Positions 1 to 4,908 are shown, counted from the first letter of the stretch. The stretch: DNA of 7,527 bases from Bacilli bacterium (GCA_017544525.1 JAFYEA010000001.1:1-7527); one strand, 5' to 3'. Numbers and translations are program-made. The notes: generated from the letters alone by a model not told the origin.

Positions 1-444
1 AAGATAGATGATGATTATGAACATTTTATGAATAAGTTAAAGTATTTTTTATATGATGTTTCTGAATTTGTTAAGTTAAAAAGTACGATTACAAATAATA
101 AGTTTTTACATGTTAATAGTTTATATTCAAATAATCAAATTTTTACTTTTGATTTTAGTGAGAAAGACTATTTTAAGTTTGATTACATGGAAAAAGAAAA
201 TGAAAATATGTTAAATGTTATAAAAAGAAATAAAGGCGGATATAAATATTATAAAAATAAAACCGATATATTTACTAATAAAGTTGATTGGGTTAGAGGA
301 CATGATATCTTTAATTTTTTATCTGCCTATTTGAAATATTTTCATGATAAAGATATTAGTAATGAAAAAGTTTATAATAGTATTGTTAAGTTATTAGATG
401 TTGATATTGAAGTTAAAGATGGAGAAGGTACTGTTTTAAAATAA
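1..444 (+). CDS. C-terminal part of an unrecognised protein (5' end outside window)
   Basis: The frame is open from the first base and ends with TAA at 442-444, so the gene very probably starts upstream of the window. The first internal ATG at 28 has no convincing SD. About 147 residues are visible: soluble in character, rich in Lys, Asn, Tyr and Phe, with no membrane segment, signal peptide or cysteine. The C-terminus has an acidic/basic stretch ending in VLK. I recognise no domain and infer no function. A/T-ending codons match the chromosomal genes further right, so it looks native. A hairpin terminator begins at the stop codon, so it is the last gene of its transcript. Confidence 0.7.
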   Translation, partial: KIDDDYEHFMNKLKYFLYDVSEFVKLKSTITNNKFLHVNSLYSNNQIFTFDFSEKDYFKFDYMEKENENMLNVIKRNKGGYKYYKNKTDIFTNKVDWVRGHDIFNFLSAYLKYFHDKDISNEKVYNSIVKLLDVDIEVKDGEGTVLK

Positions 445-470
445 AAAGTGATTAAAATCACTTTTTATTA
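443..470 (+). terminator. Intrinsic terminator after the first gene
   Basis: A 10-bp stem pairs 443-452 with 457-466 around a 4-nt loop (453-456). The 3' arm ends in five T, followed by further A/T-rich sequence. The stop codon of the upstream gene lies at the base of the stem. Confidence 0.8.
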
Positions 471-478
471 TTTTTATA

Positions 479-507
479 TTCAAAAGATAATTATTTTTTA
501 TTATAAT
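479..507 (+). promoter_or_regulatory. Sigma-A-type promoter of the DUF805 gene
   Basis: The -10 is a perfect TATAAT at 502-507. The -35 is TTCAAA at 479-484, four of six consensus bases, with a 17-bp spacer. It lies just after the preceding terminator and about 25 bp before the start codon, so the 5' leader is short. Confidence 0.65.
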
Positions 508-531
508 ATAAATAGAGAGGAGAATGGAGTT

Positions 532-882
532 ATGGTAGAAGCTTTAAAAGAGTTTTTTAACAATTATGCTAACTTTAATGGACGTACTTCTAGAAAGACT
601 TTTTGGCTAACTGTATTAGGTATTTTTATCGTTAGTTTTGTAGTTGGGTTTGTTGCTGGATTTATTGGCGGCGTTATAAATAATGCTATGATAACAACTG
701 TTATAACATCAATTTATTATCTTGCTGTTTTAGTTCCAAGTCTTGCTATTGATATTAGAAGACTACACGATATTAATAAATCCGGTTGGTGGCTATTAAT
801 ATGTTTTGTTCCATTTGTTGGTTCAATCATATTATTAGTATTTATGTGCTTACCTTCTGTTGATGAAGGAAATAACTATTAA
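532..882 (+). CDS. DUF805 family small membrane protein
   Basis: A 116-residue integral membrane protein of the DUF805 family (YhaH-like), whose role is unknown. The family hallmarks are visible: an N-terminal FNGRTSRKTFW segment near residues 18-28, a long hydrophobic stretch around 29-72 (at least two helices), then RRLHDINKSGWW near residues 77-88 and a final hydrophobic helix around 88-108. The reading frame extends further upstream, but ATG 532 is chosen for its AGGAG at 518-522 with nine bases of spacing, and because initiation at 448 would lie inside the previous terminator and upstream of the promoter. It is transcribed alone between its own promoter and terminator. Family assignment is confident; function is unknown. 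Confidence 0.9.
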   Translation: MVEALKEFFNNYANFNGRTSRKTFWLTVLGIFIVSFVVGFVAGFIGGVINNAMITTVITSIYYLAVLVPSLAIDIRRLHDINKSGWWLLICFVPFVGSIILLVFMCLPSVDEGNNY

Positions 883-914
883 AAAAGGCATCTTCATTTG
901 AAGATGTTTTTTTA
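881..914 (+). terminator. Intrinsic terminator of the DUF805 gene
   Basis: The core stem CATCTTC (889-895) pairs with GAAGATG (900-906) around the loop ATTT. It is extended by two G-T pairs and an A-run (881-886) opposite a T-run (907-913). It starts at the stop codon. Confidence 0.9.
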
Positions 915-918
915 TGAC

Positions 919-948
919 AAAAAAAGAAAGCTTTTAAAAGCTTTCTTT
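919..948 (-). terminator. Leftward intrinsic terminator of a putative small RNA
   Basis: Positions 923-948 form a perfect palindrome with GAAAGC/GCTTTC at its core. Read on the minus strand, it is followed by seven T (the complement of A 919-925). On the plus strand the downstream sequence has no T-run, so it should terminate leftward transcription only. No minus-strand gene is present to its right apart from the putative small RNA. Confidence 0.65.
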
Positions 949-1028
949 ATAATCTAATGGGGCCTCAATTTAACGCGTTTACGAAAAATCGGCACAAATT
1001 TATGAATCTAGACTGTGACTCAATTACT
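919..1028 (-). ncRNA. Putative small RNA of about 110 nt, family not recognised
   Basis: The minus strand has a complete transcription unit without an ORF: a promoter at 1036-1063, an estimated start near 1028, and an intrinsic terminator with a T-run at 919-948. The inner part (about 958-1020) is richer in G and C than its surroundings. It can form a small hairpin with stem CGA/TCG and also contains the palindrome ACGCGT. It does not match the signatures I know for tRNA, tmRNA, 6S, RNase P, SRP RNA or common riboswitches. It lies back-to-back with the toxin operon promoter, so it may belong to that module. It could also be a degenerate remnant flanked by chance signals. Start and function are inferred. 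Confidence 0.4.
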
Positions 1029-1035
1029 TGAATAA

Positions 1036-1063
1036 AATATACCACATTTTAAGAAAAATACAA
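1036..1063 (-). promoter_or_regulatory. Promoter of the putative small RNA
   Basis: On the minus strand TTGTAT (1058-1063) is followed after 16 bp by TATATT (1036-1041). A TGG triplet lies directly upstream of the -10, making it an extended -10. It is divergent from the toxin operon promoter, with about 40 bp between the two -35 elements. Confidence 0.5.
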
Positions 1064-1100
1064 GTATCGAAAATATGTTTAGTTTTTAATTCCTAATAGT

Positions 1101-1129
1101 TAGACATTTATTTAAATCTATGTTAATAT
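1101..1129 (+). promoter_or_regulatory. Promoter of the DUF4417-toxin-immunity operon
   Basis: The -35 is TAGACA at 1101-1106, five of six consensus bases. After 17 bp comes TAATAT at 1124-1129, with TGT directly upstream as an extended -10. The predicted start near 1136-1137 coincides with the first base of the leader's first hairpin. That leaves an untranslated leader of about 280 nt before the DUF4417 start. Confidence 0.5.
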
Positions 1130-1136
1130 GTATTAA

Positions 1137-1178
1137 GAGGGAAAAATAAAAAGTCATGTTGGCGCATGACTTTCCCTC
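1137..1178 (+). promoter_or_regulatory. 5'-terminal hairpin of the operon leader
   Basis: The stem AAAGTCATG (1150-1158) pairs with CATGACTTT (1165-1173) around the loop TTGGCG. Below it GAGGG (1137-1141) pairs with CCCTC (1174-1178), with an eight-base bulge on the 5' side. GAGGGAAA and TTTCCCTC can also pair as a continuous 8-bp outer stem. There is no T-run after it, so it is not an intrinsic terminator. It may stabilise the 5' end or be a ligand or protein site. Confidence 0.55.
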
Positions 1179-1180
1179 AT

Positions 1181-1409
1181 AATAGGTAGTGCCTATTACA
1201 ATATAACAATATAAGAATAAAATTTGGAAATGCTTTTAGGAACACTTGCTATCTTATTCTCTATTTTTATGATACAGCAAAAATATTGCTGTGTCAATGG
1301 CGTTTATAATAGCATAAGTAAATACATTAGTCAAGTTTATCAAGAAAGGAGGATAGTGTATTTATCTTGTTATATTGTAGGCACTCCTATTAAATATTTT
1401 AAATAGGAG
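1181..1409 (+). promoter_or_regulatory. Putative translational attenuator upstream of DUF4417
   Basis: Three segments make two exclusive structures. Segment 1 (1181-1208) pairs with segment 2 (1368-1391) over 24 bp in blocks of 6, 7 and 11, interrupted only by one-base (1187) and three-base (1195-1197) bulges on the 5' side. The last eight bases of segment 2, CTCCTATT (1384-1391), are also perfectly complementary to AATAGGAG (1402-1409), which contains the DUF4417 SD. Pairing 1:2 would free the SD; pairing 2:3 would hide it. A further 10-bp hairpin (1271-1280 with 1286-1295, loop AAATA) lies inside the large loop, as do a strong SD (AAAGGAGG, 1345-1352) and a short reading frame running through segment 2. 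The pairings are read directly; the regulatory mechanism is inferred by analogy with leader-peptide attenuators. Confidence 0.55.
1356..1406 (+). CDS. Candidate 16-residue leader peptide
   Basis: GTG at 1356 opens a 16-codon frame ending in TAG at 1404-1406. The peptide would read MYLSCYIVGTPIKYFK. The strongest SD in the region, AAAGGAGG at 1345-1352, lies only three bases before the GTG, tighter than usual, so initiation here is uncertain. The coding sequence runs through segment 2 of the leader's long stem, and its stop codon overlaps the SD (AGGAG, 1405-1409) of DUF4417. Ribosomes on the leader would therefore melt the structure and terminate on the next gene's SD. The same frame extends back to TTG 1224 (or ATG 1230), but those starts have no SD. 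A 60-residue protein with a hydrophobic start is the less likely alternative. Confidence 0.4.
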   Translation: MYLSCYIVGTPIKYFK

Positions 1410-1417
1410 ATGATTAA

Positions 1418-2101
1418 ATGGCAAAAGTTAAAAGTAAAATAGATGATGGATTTAATCCGGAACTTGTAGAAACAGCGTTTTTTGATGGTGAATTAGAAAT
1501 TCCAATTGTTAAAGATACCAATCCACCATTACCAACAAAGGTAATTCCTTTTAGTCAAAGGAATAAAAGTACTAATTATGATGAGTATATAGTTTTTTAT
1601 GAAAATGATCTTGAGTTTGGTGATGTATTAGTTAATCCGGATACCTATATAAAAGAATTTAAAAAGTTTAAAGGTATAATATCTTTGGACAATTCTGTTT
1701 ATATAGATAGTCCGCTAACTGTACAGATGGGTAACATATATAAAAGTAGAGCTTTGGCTCATTATTTCCAAGAAAATGGTATAAATGTAATACCTAATTG
1801 TAGATGGGGAGATGAACGAAGTTATACTACGTCTGTATTACCTGAAAAATTTGCTTTTTTAGGAATACCTAAACATAGTATTGTATCAATAGGAACTTAT
1901 GGCTGCAATCAAGGAAAAAAAGAAAAGCATTACTTACGTGAAGGATTAAGAGCAATGCTTGATGAGATAGAACCAAGATGTGTAATTGTGTATGGATCTA
2001 TGCCATCAGTTGTTTTCGAAGAATTTAAGGAAAAAACTAATTTCATACAGTTTGATGATTGGACAACACAAAAGAGGAGAAAACATCATGGGAACAACTA
2101 A
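1418..2101 (+). CDS. DUF4417 domain protein
   Basis: A 227-residue cytoplasmic protein that I assign to DUF4417, a family of unknown biochemical function common in phages and other mobile elements. The conserved body spans roughly residues 70-205: NPDTYIKEFKKFKGIISLD (73-91), SPLTVQMGNIYKSRALAHY near 98-116, VIPNCRWGDERSY near 124-136, then SIGTYGCNQGKKEKHYLREG (157-176) and VIVYGSMP near 189-196. The Trp/Asp/Glu-rich and Gly-Cys-Asn motifs look like an active or binding site, but none is characterised to my knowledge. ATG 1418 follows AGGAG (1405-1409) by eight bases. That SD can be sequestered by the leader hairpin. The 3' end overlaps the toxin gene by 14 bases, so translation is probably coupled. 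It could be an accessory of the toxin module or a co-captured phage gene. Confidence 0.8.
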   Translation: MAKVKSKIDDGFNPELVETAFFDGELEIPIVKDTNPPLPTKVIPFSQRNKSTNYDEYIVFYENDLEFGDVLVNPDTYIKEFKKFKGIISLDNSVYIDSPLTVQMGNIYKSRALAHYFQENGINVIPNCRWGDERSYTTSVLPEKFAFLGIPKHSIVSIGTYGCNQGKKEKHYLREGLRAMLDEIEPRCVIVYGSMPSVVFEEFKEKTNFIQFDDWTTQKRRKHHGNN

Positions 2102-2579
2102 GTCAGGTAGATATTTAAACACAAAGGGAAGTGCTAGAACTGTTAGTGATTATGCATTAATTCATTCAAGCGAAGGAGCATTTGTTAAATCGATAAAAGA
2201 AAAAGAAGTATTTAGACTTGATAATGGTGGACATAGTCAGAAGGGATTAGAACTATTGAAAAAATTAAATATCGAGTATAATATTACTGATACTTATTCT
2301 AATGGAGTAAGAGTCGGTAATGTTCCTAATCACAAAAAGAAACTTAAACGTATTGGAAACAATCAATCATGGTTTCCTTCAACTTGGAATGACAAGGATA
2401 TTCGAAAAGCGGGAGAACATGTAGCAGGTTTAAAGAGCAATAGAAAAGCTAAAAATGGTGAGACCATTTATGGCAATTATAAAGGTGTTAGAGTGGGTGT
2501 AATAAAAACAAATGGGATAATAGCTACGATATTTCCAGATTCTAATCAATATAAAACCATAAGGAGGAAAAGAAAATGA
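2088..2579 (+). CDS. Stand-alone polymorphic toxin type 50 (EndoU-like) domain protein
   Basis: A 163-residue basic protein resembling the polymorphic toxin type 50 domain (Ntox50), predicted to be an RNase-like toxin and often found at the C-terminus of phage minor head proteins. Visible motifs are GGHS (47-50), SNGVRVGNVPNHK (71-83), SWFPSTW (94-100), IRKAGEHVAGLK (105-116) and YKGVRVGVI then IATIFPD (131-151). The GGH and WFPxxW pattern also recalls bacterial EndoU nucleases. Residues 1-45 (KSGRYLNTKGSARTVSDYAL and on) form a short N-terminal part with no signal peptide, LXG, RHS or head-protein domain, so no export route is visible. ATG 2088 is preferred over the longer frame start at 1986 because AGAGGAG (2073-2079) sits eight bases upstream. 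It overlaps DUF4417 by 14 bases and the next gene by four (ATGA). This is the only TGA stop in the window. Activity is inferred. Confidence 0.75.
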   Translation: MGTTKSGRYLNTKGSARTVSDYALIHSSEGAFVKSIKEKEVFRLDNGGHSQKGLELLKKLNIEYNITDTYSNGVRVGNVPNHKKKLKRIGNNQSWFPSTWNDKDIRKAGEHVAGLKSNRKAKNGETIYGNYKGVRVGVIKTNGIIATIFPDSNQYKTIRRKRK

Positions 2580-2905
2580 AATTTAAAGAAGAATTCAAAA
2601 AAGTAATTAAGGAAATAAGTGAACTAGATATTAACAATGATTTTGAACATGAGAAACTATGTAAAAAGGAATTAGAAATAGTTACTAAAGATATAAATGT
2701 TACAATTAATTACTTAAAAACGGAATGTACAGCAACTGAGTTTTCATGGTTGAGTGAAATATTTAGAGAGATAGTTGAAATATGTCCATCACAAGAATTT
2801 GTTGATGAACTATATAAACTAGCCGAGAAGTATCCTGAAGAGACAGAAAAATATAACGTTATGAATTTCATTAATGAGGCTGCAGGATACTTAGAAGAAA
2901 AATAA
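2576..2905 (+). CDS. Small acidic protein, putative immunity protein for the toxin
   Basis: A 109-residue, Glu-rich, apparently all-helical soluble protein without membrane segments or a signal peptide. Its start overlaps the toxin stop (ATGA, 2576-2579), and it has a very strong SD, AGGAGG at 2562-2567, eight bases before the ATG. This would favour ample translation, as expected for an antidote. Acidic charge opposite a Lys/Arg-rich toxin and its place as last gene of the operon support an immunity role. The C-terminal half (residues 54-105, with TEFSWLSEIFREIVE and a KYPEETEKYN segment) looks like a compact conserved domain, but I cannot name the family with certainty. The function is inferred from context, not from a recognised immunity-family motif. 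Confidence 0.65.
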   Translation: MKFKEEFKKVIKEISELDINNDFEHEKLCKKELEIVTKDINVTINYLKTECTATEFSWLSEIFREIVEICPSQEFVDELYKLAEKYPEETEKYNVMNFINEAAGYLEEK

Positions 2906-2934
2906 AAAAAGAATAGCGAAAGCTATTCTTTTTA
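2905..2934. terminator. Bidirectional intrinsic terminator between the immunity gene and tRNA-His
   Basis: The stem GAATAGC (2911-2917) pairs with GCTATTC (2922-2928) around a GAAA tetraloop. It is flanked by an A-run (2904-2910) and a T-run (2929-2933). It therefore works in both directions: rightward for the toxin operon and leftward for the tRNA, whose 3' end is at 2944. Confidence 0.9.
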
Positions 2935-2943
2935 TGTTCCATC

Positions 2944-3020
2944 TGGGGCGTCATAAGAGAATCGAACTCTTGCATACTAGTGCCACAAACTAGCGTGTTA
3001 ACCACTTCACCAATGGCGCC
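2944..3020 (-). tRNA. tRNA-His (anticodon GTG)
   Basis: The minus strand folds as a 77-base tRNA with encoded CCA (complement of 2944-2946). The anticodon GTG is at 2986-2984, in the loop TTGTGGC closed by CTAGT/ACTAG. The T arm is AAGAG-TTCGATT-CTCTT, and the D loop has AGTGGTTAA. The extra 5' G (G-1) opposite C73, the identity mark of tRNA-His, is encoded. Aligned by memory with the Bacillus subtilis tRNA-His it has equal length and the same layout. The acceptor stem has one C-A mismatch at 4:69 (positions 3016 and 2951). It is the only confident minus-strand gene here. Confidence 0.96.
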
Positions 3021-3039
3021 ATTTCTAATTGACTTCTTT

Positions 3040-3068
3040 ATTTTATAATAATTTCGTTTAAAAATCAA
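3040..3068 (-). promoter_or_regulatory. Promoter of tRNA-His
   Basis: On the minus strand TTGATT (3063-3068) is followed after 17 bp by TAAAAT (3040-3045). An overlapping TATAAA at 3042-3047 is an alternative -10 with a shorter spacer. The predicted start is about 12 bases upstream of the mature tRNA 5' end. Confidence 0.5.
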
Positions 3069-3077
3069 GAGCTTTTT

Positions 3078-3102
3078 ATAAATTGGGCTATTATCTATAC
3101 AT
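3078..3102 (+). promoter_or_regulatory. Possible sigma-E-type sporulation promoter of the cotJ operon
   Basis: ATA at 3078-3080 and TATACAT at 3096-3102, separated by 15 bases, resemble the SigE pattern (ATA ... CATACA). The predicted start is about 35 bases before the CotJB start codon. The B. subtilis cotJ operon is known to depend on SigE, which makes this the expected class. The match is imperfect (T for C at the first base of the -10). Confidence 0.35.
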
Positions 3103-3143
3103 GATTATCATTGTTTCATAAATTAAAAAGAAGGGAGATTATT

Positions 3144-3530
3144 ATGAATAATAATTATATTTATAGAAACAATGTTAATCTATTTAGTCCAGAGAATGGA
3201 TACAACTTAGGTAATATGTTTCAAGATTTATATGATCAATATAAAGATTATAAACCTGTACAGTTAAAGGCTAGAAATGAGCAAGAGAGAAGTTACTTAG
3301 AATTATCTAGAATTTCTTTTGCAATGCATGAGATGAATCTATATTTAGATTTGCATCCAAATGATCAAAAAATTCAAAAACTATTTAATGATTATAGAAG
3401 AATGTTTGTTGAATTAGAAAAGAAATATGAAAATAAATATGGAGCTTTAACTACTTGTAGTGATTCTTTAGAAGAAATGCCTTTTAATTGGGCTACTACT
3501 AGTTTTCCATGGGAGGGATTAGATGTTTAG
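3144..3530 (+). CDS. cotJB: Spore coat protein CotJB with a CotJA-like N-terminal segment
   Basis: A 128-residue spore-coat protein. Residues from about 50 to the end match CotJB: a helical region with SRISFAMHEMNLYLDLHPND (54-73), LEKKYENKYGAL near 92-103, and the aromatic C-terminus FPWE. CotJB acts with CotJA and CotJC in the inner coat of the forespore. The first 45 residues carry FSPENGYNLGNMFQDLY near 13-29, which resembles the FxPEExLxxGTLFPELY core of CotJA. No separate cotJA lies upstream, so this looks like a CotJA-CotJB fusion. ATG 3144 is chosen over an upstream in-frame start because of AAGGGAG at 3131-3137, six bases before it. The gene overlaps cotJC by eight bases. Confidence 0.88.
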   Translation: MNNNYIYRNNVNLFSPENGYNLGNMFQDLYDQYKDYKPVQLKARNEQERSYLELSRISFAMHEMNLYLDLHPNDQKIQKLFNDYRRMFVELEKKYENKYGALTTCSDSLEEMPFNWATTSFPWEGLDV

Positions 3531-4245
3531 TTATCAAAAAAGATTGCAATATCCTGTAAATATAAAAAATAAAGATTTAAGAATGGCTAAATTATTAGTT
3601 ACTCAATATGGTGGTTCTAATGGTGAATTAGCTGCAGCTTTAAGATATTTAAATCAAAGAGTTAGTATGCCTGATAATGTAGGTAGAGCTTTACTTACTG
3701 ATATTGGTACTGAAGAATTAGGACATGTGGAAATGCTTCAAACTATGATATATCAACTTATTAAAGATGCAACTGTTGATGAATTAGAGGCAGCTGGTCT
3801 TTCTCCGCATTATGCTGAACATGCTAAAGGATTATTTCCAACAGATGCCAATGGAGTACCTTTTACAGCTTCATATTTTGCAACTACAGGTGATGCTTTA
3901 GCAGATATATCTGAAGATATGGCTGCTGAACAAAAAGCTAGAGCAGTTTATGAAAATTTAATTGATTTAACTGATGATCCTGATGTTATAGGTCCATTAT
4001 TATGGTTAAGACAAAGAGAGATAGTCCATTATGCTAGATTTAAAGAATTATTTGAATATTATCATAAAAAAATGAATGGAAAGAAAACAAAAAATATAAA
4101 TAATATGATTAATGATTATAATGATATGAATAATATTTTGGATATGAATAATATTAATACACCATCTAGCTTGGATATAACTAATGGATATTTAGATAAT
4201 ATGAATTTAGATTTTACTAATATGATGATGAGAAGAATGTTTTAA
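3523..4245 (+). CDS. cotJC: Spore coat protein CotJC, manganese-catalase type, with Asn/Met-rich tail
   Basis: A 240-residue protein whose first ~187 residues are CotJC, a di-manganese catalase-like ferritin-fold protein of the spore coat. The metal ligands expected for Mn catalases are all visible: E35 (SNGELAA), E65 and H68 (TEELGH), E136 (AAEQKAR), E166 and H169 (REIVHY). An active peroxide-decomposing site is therefore plausible. Usual CotJC length is about 190 residues. Here about 50 extra residues (188-240) form a low-complexity tail rich in Asn, Asp and Met, ending in MMMRRMF. The start overlaps the cotJB stop by eight bases, with GGAGG at 3512-3516 six bases upstream, so the two are translated together. 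The terminator hairpin includes the last codons. Confidence 0.93.
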   Translation: MFSYQKRLQYPVNIKNKDLRMAKLLVTQYGGSNGELAAALRYLNQRVSMPDNVGRALLTDIGTEELGHVEMLQTMIYQLIKDATVDELEAAGLSPHYAEHAKGLFPTDANGVPFTASYFATTGDALADISEDMAAEQKARAVYENLIDLTDDPDVIGPLLWLRQREIVHYARFKELFEYYHKKMNGKKTKNINNMINDYNDMNNILDMNNINTPSSLDITNGYLDNMNLDFTNMMMRRMF

Positions 4246-4258
4246 GCATTCTTTTTAT
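4232..4258 (+). terminator. Intrinsic terminator of the cotJ operon
   Basis: The stem AAGAATG (4233-4239) pairs with CATTCTT (4247-4253) around a seven-base loop that contains the cotJC stop codon, followed by a T-run through 4256. The next promoter's -35 begins immediately after it. Confidence 0.75.
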
Positions 4259-4286
4259 TGACAAACATATGTTTGTTAGATATATT
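4258..4286 (+). promoter_or_regulatory. Strong sigma-A promoter with embedded operator-like palindrome
   Basis: A perfect -35 TTGACA (4258-4263) is separated by exactly 17 bp from TATATT (4281-4286). A perfect 16-bp palindrome, ACAAACATATGTTTGT (4261-4276), overlaps the -35 and fills most of the spacer. This placement suits a repressor that blocks RNA polymerase; the size and symmetry recall TetR-family operators. The leader would be only about ten bases. The promoter is read directly; repression and regulator family are inferred, and no regulator gene is in the window. Confidence 0.7.
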
Positions 4287-4302
4287 TATTATGGTGATAT
4301 AA

Positions 4303-4908
4303 ATGATAGATGGTTCATATAAAAATATAGATGAACAATTGAAATGTTTTAAAAAAATAATAAGAAAAAACAAAAAACTAATGAGTGTATTAAAAATACT
4401 TGATGAATATTCTAAATCTAATCCTAATTTTTCTAATTATTATATAGGTGCTGGTAGTATCAATCAAACTGTTTTTAATTATCTTACTGGCAGAGATATT
4501 AATTATGGAATAAAAGATTTTGATATAGTTTATTATGATAATGATTTATCATATGAAGCAGAAGATAAAATTATAAAAGACTTAGAGACATTATTAGTAA
4601 ATAAGAATATTTTATACGATATTAAAAATCAGGCTAGAGTTCATATTTGGTATAATAAAAAATATAACTCAAATAGAAAAAAATATATAAGTTGTGAAGA
4701 TGCTATATCTTCTTGGGGTGCTACTATTACTTGTGTAGGAGTAAGATTAGATAATAATAAAATGATAATATATTGTCCTTATGGATTAAATGATATTTTT
4801 ACAATGACTGTGAGACCTATAAAAAAATATTTTACTAAAGAGCAATATGATGCTAGAGCAAGTAGATGGAAAGCTAAGTGGAATGAACTTAATATTATTG
4901 AATGGTAA
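4303..4908 (+). CDS. PF06042 family nucleotidyltransferase-like protein
   Basis: A 201-residue cytoplasmic protein of the PF06042 family (DUF925, nucleotidyltransferase-like). The whole family pattern is present: GAGSINQTVFNYLTG (49-63), the acidic pair in KDFDIVYYD (71-79, D72 and D74) expected to bind metal, IKNQARVHIWY (107-117), AISSWGATITCVGVRL (134-149), CPYGLNDIF (158-166) and RPIKKYF near 171-177. The substrate of this family is not established to my knowledge. The SD is weak (GGTGAT, 4293-4298) and the frame is closed by TAA just upstream of ATG 4303, so the start is secure. It is monocistronic behind a strong, probably repressed promoter. Codon use is like its native neighbours. Confidence 0.85.
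   Translation: MIDGSYKNIDEQLKCFKKIIRKNKKLMSVLKILDEYSKSNPNFSNYYIGAGSINQTVFNYLTGRDINYGIKDFDIVYYDNDLSYEAEDKIIKDLETLLVNKNILYDIKNQARVHIWYNKKYNSNRKKYISCEDAISSWGATITCVGVRLDNNKMIIYCPYGLNDIFTMTVRPIKKYFTKEQYDARASRWKAKWNELNIIEW

Noticed and set aside
957..1031. 24-codon plus-strand frame starting ATG 957
   Set aside because: No SD or promoter, and it lies on the opposite strand of a complete small-RNA transcription unit.
1137..1178. First leader hairpin as an intrinsic terminator
   Set aside because: No T-run follows the stem; the sequence after it is CATAATAGG.
1181..1391. Inverted repeats as ends of a miniature transposon
   Set aside because: The arms are unequal through small bulges, no flanking target-site duplication is evident, and the right arm pairs alternatively with an SD. 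RNA regulation explains it better.
1224..1406. 60-residue frame with hydrophobic N-terminus starting at TTG 1224 or ATG 1230
   Set aside because: Neither start has an SD, the frame crosses two leader structures, and the only strong SD lies late in it. The short GTG 1356 leader peptide is the better reading.
2577..2579. TGA as a Trp codon (code 4)
   Set aside because: All tryptophans in the recognised genes use TGG, and this TGA forms a standard ATGA stop/start overlap; read-through would add only a few residues.
2871..3068. Minus-strand reading frame of 65 codons
   Set aside because: It runs through the tRNA-His gene and the bidirectional terminator and has no ribosome site; it is a shadow frame.
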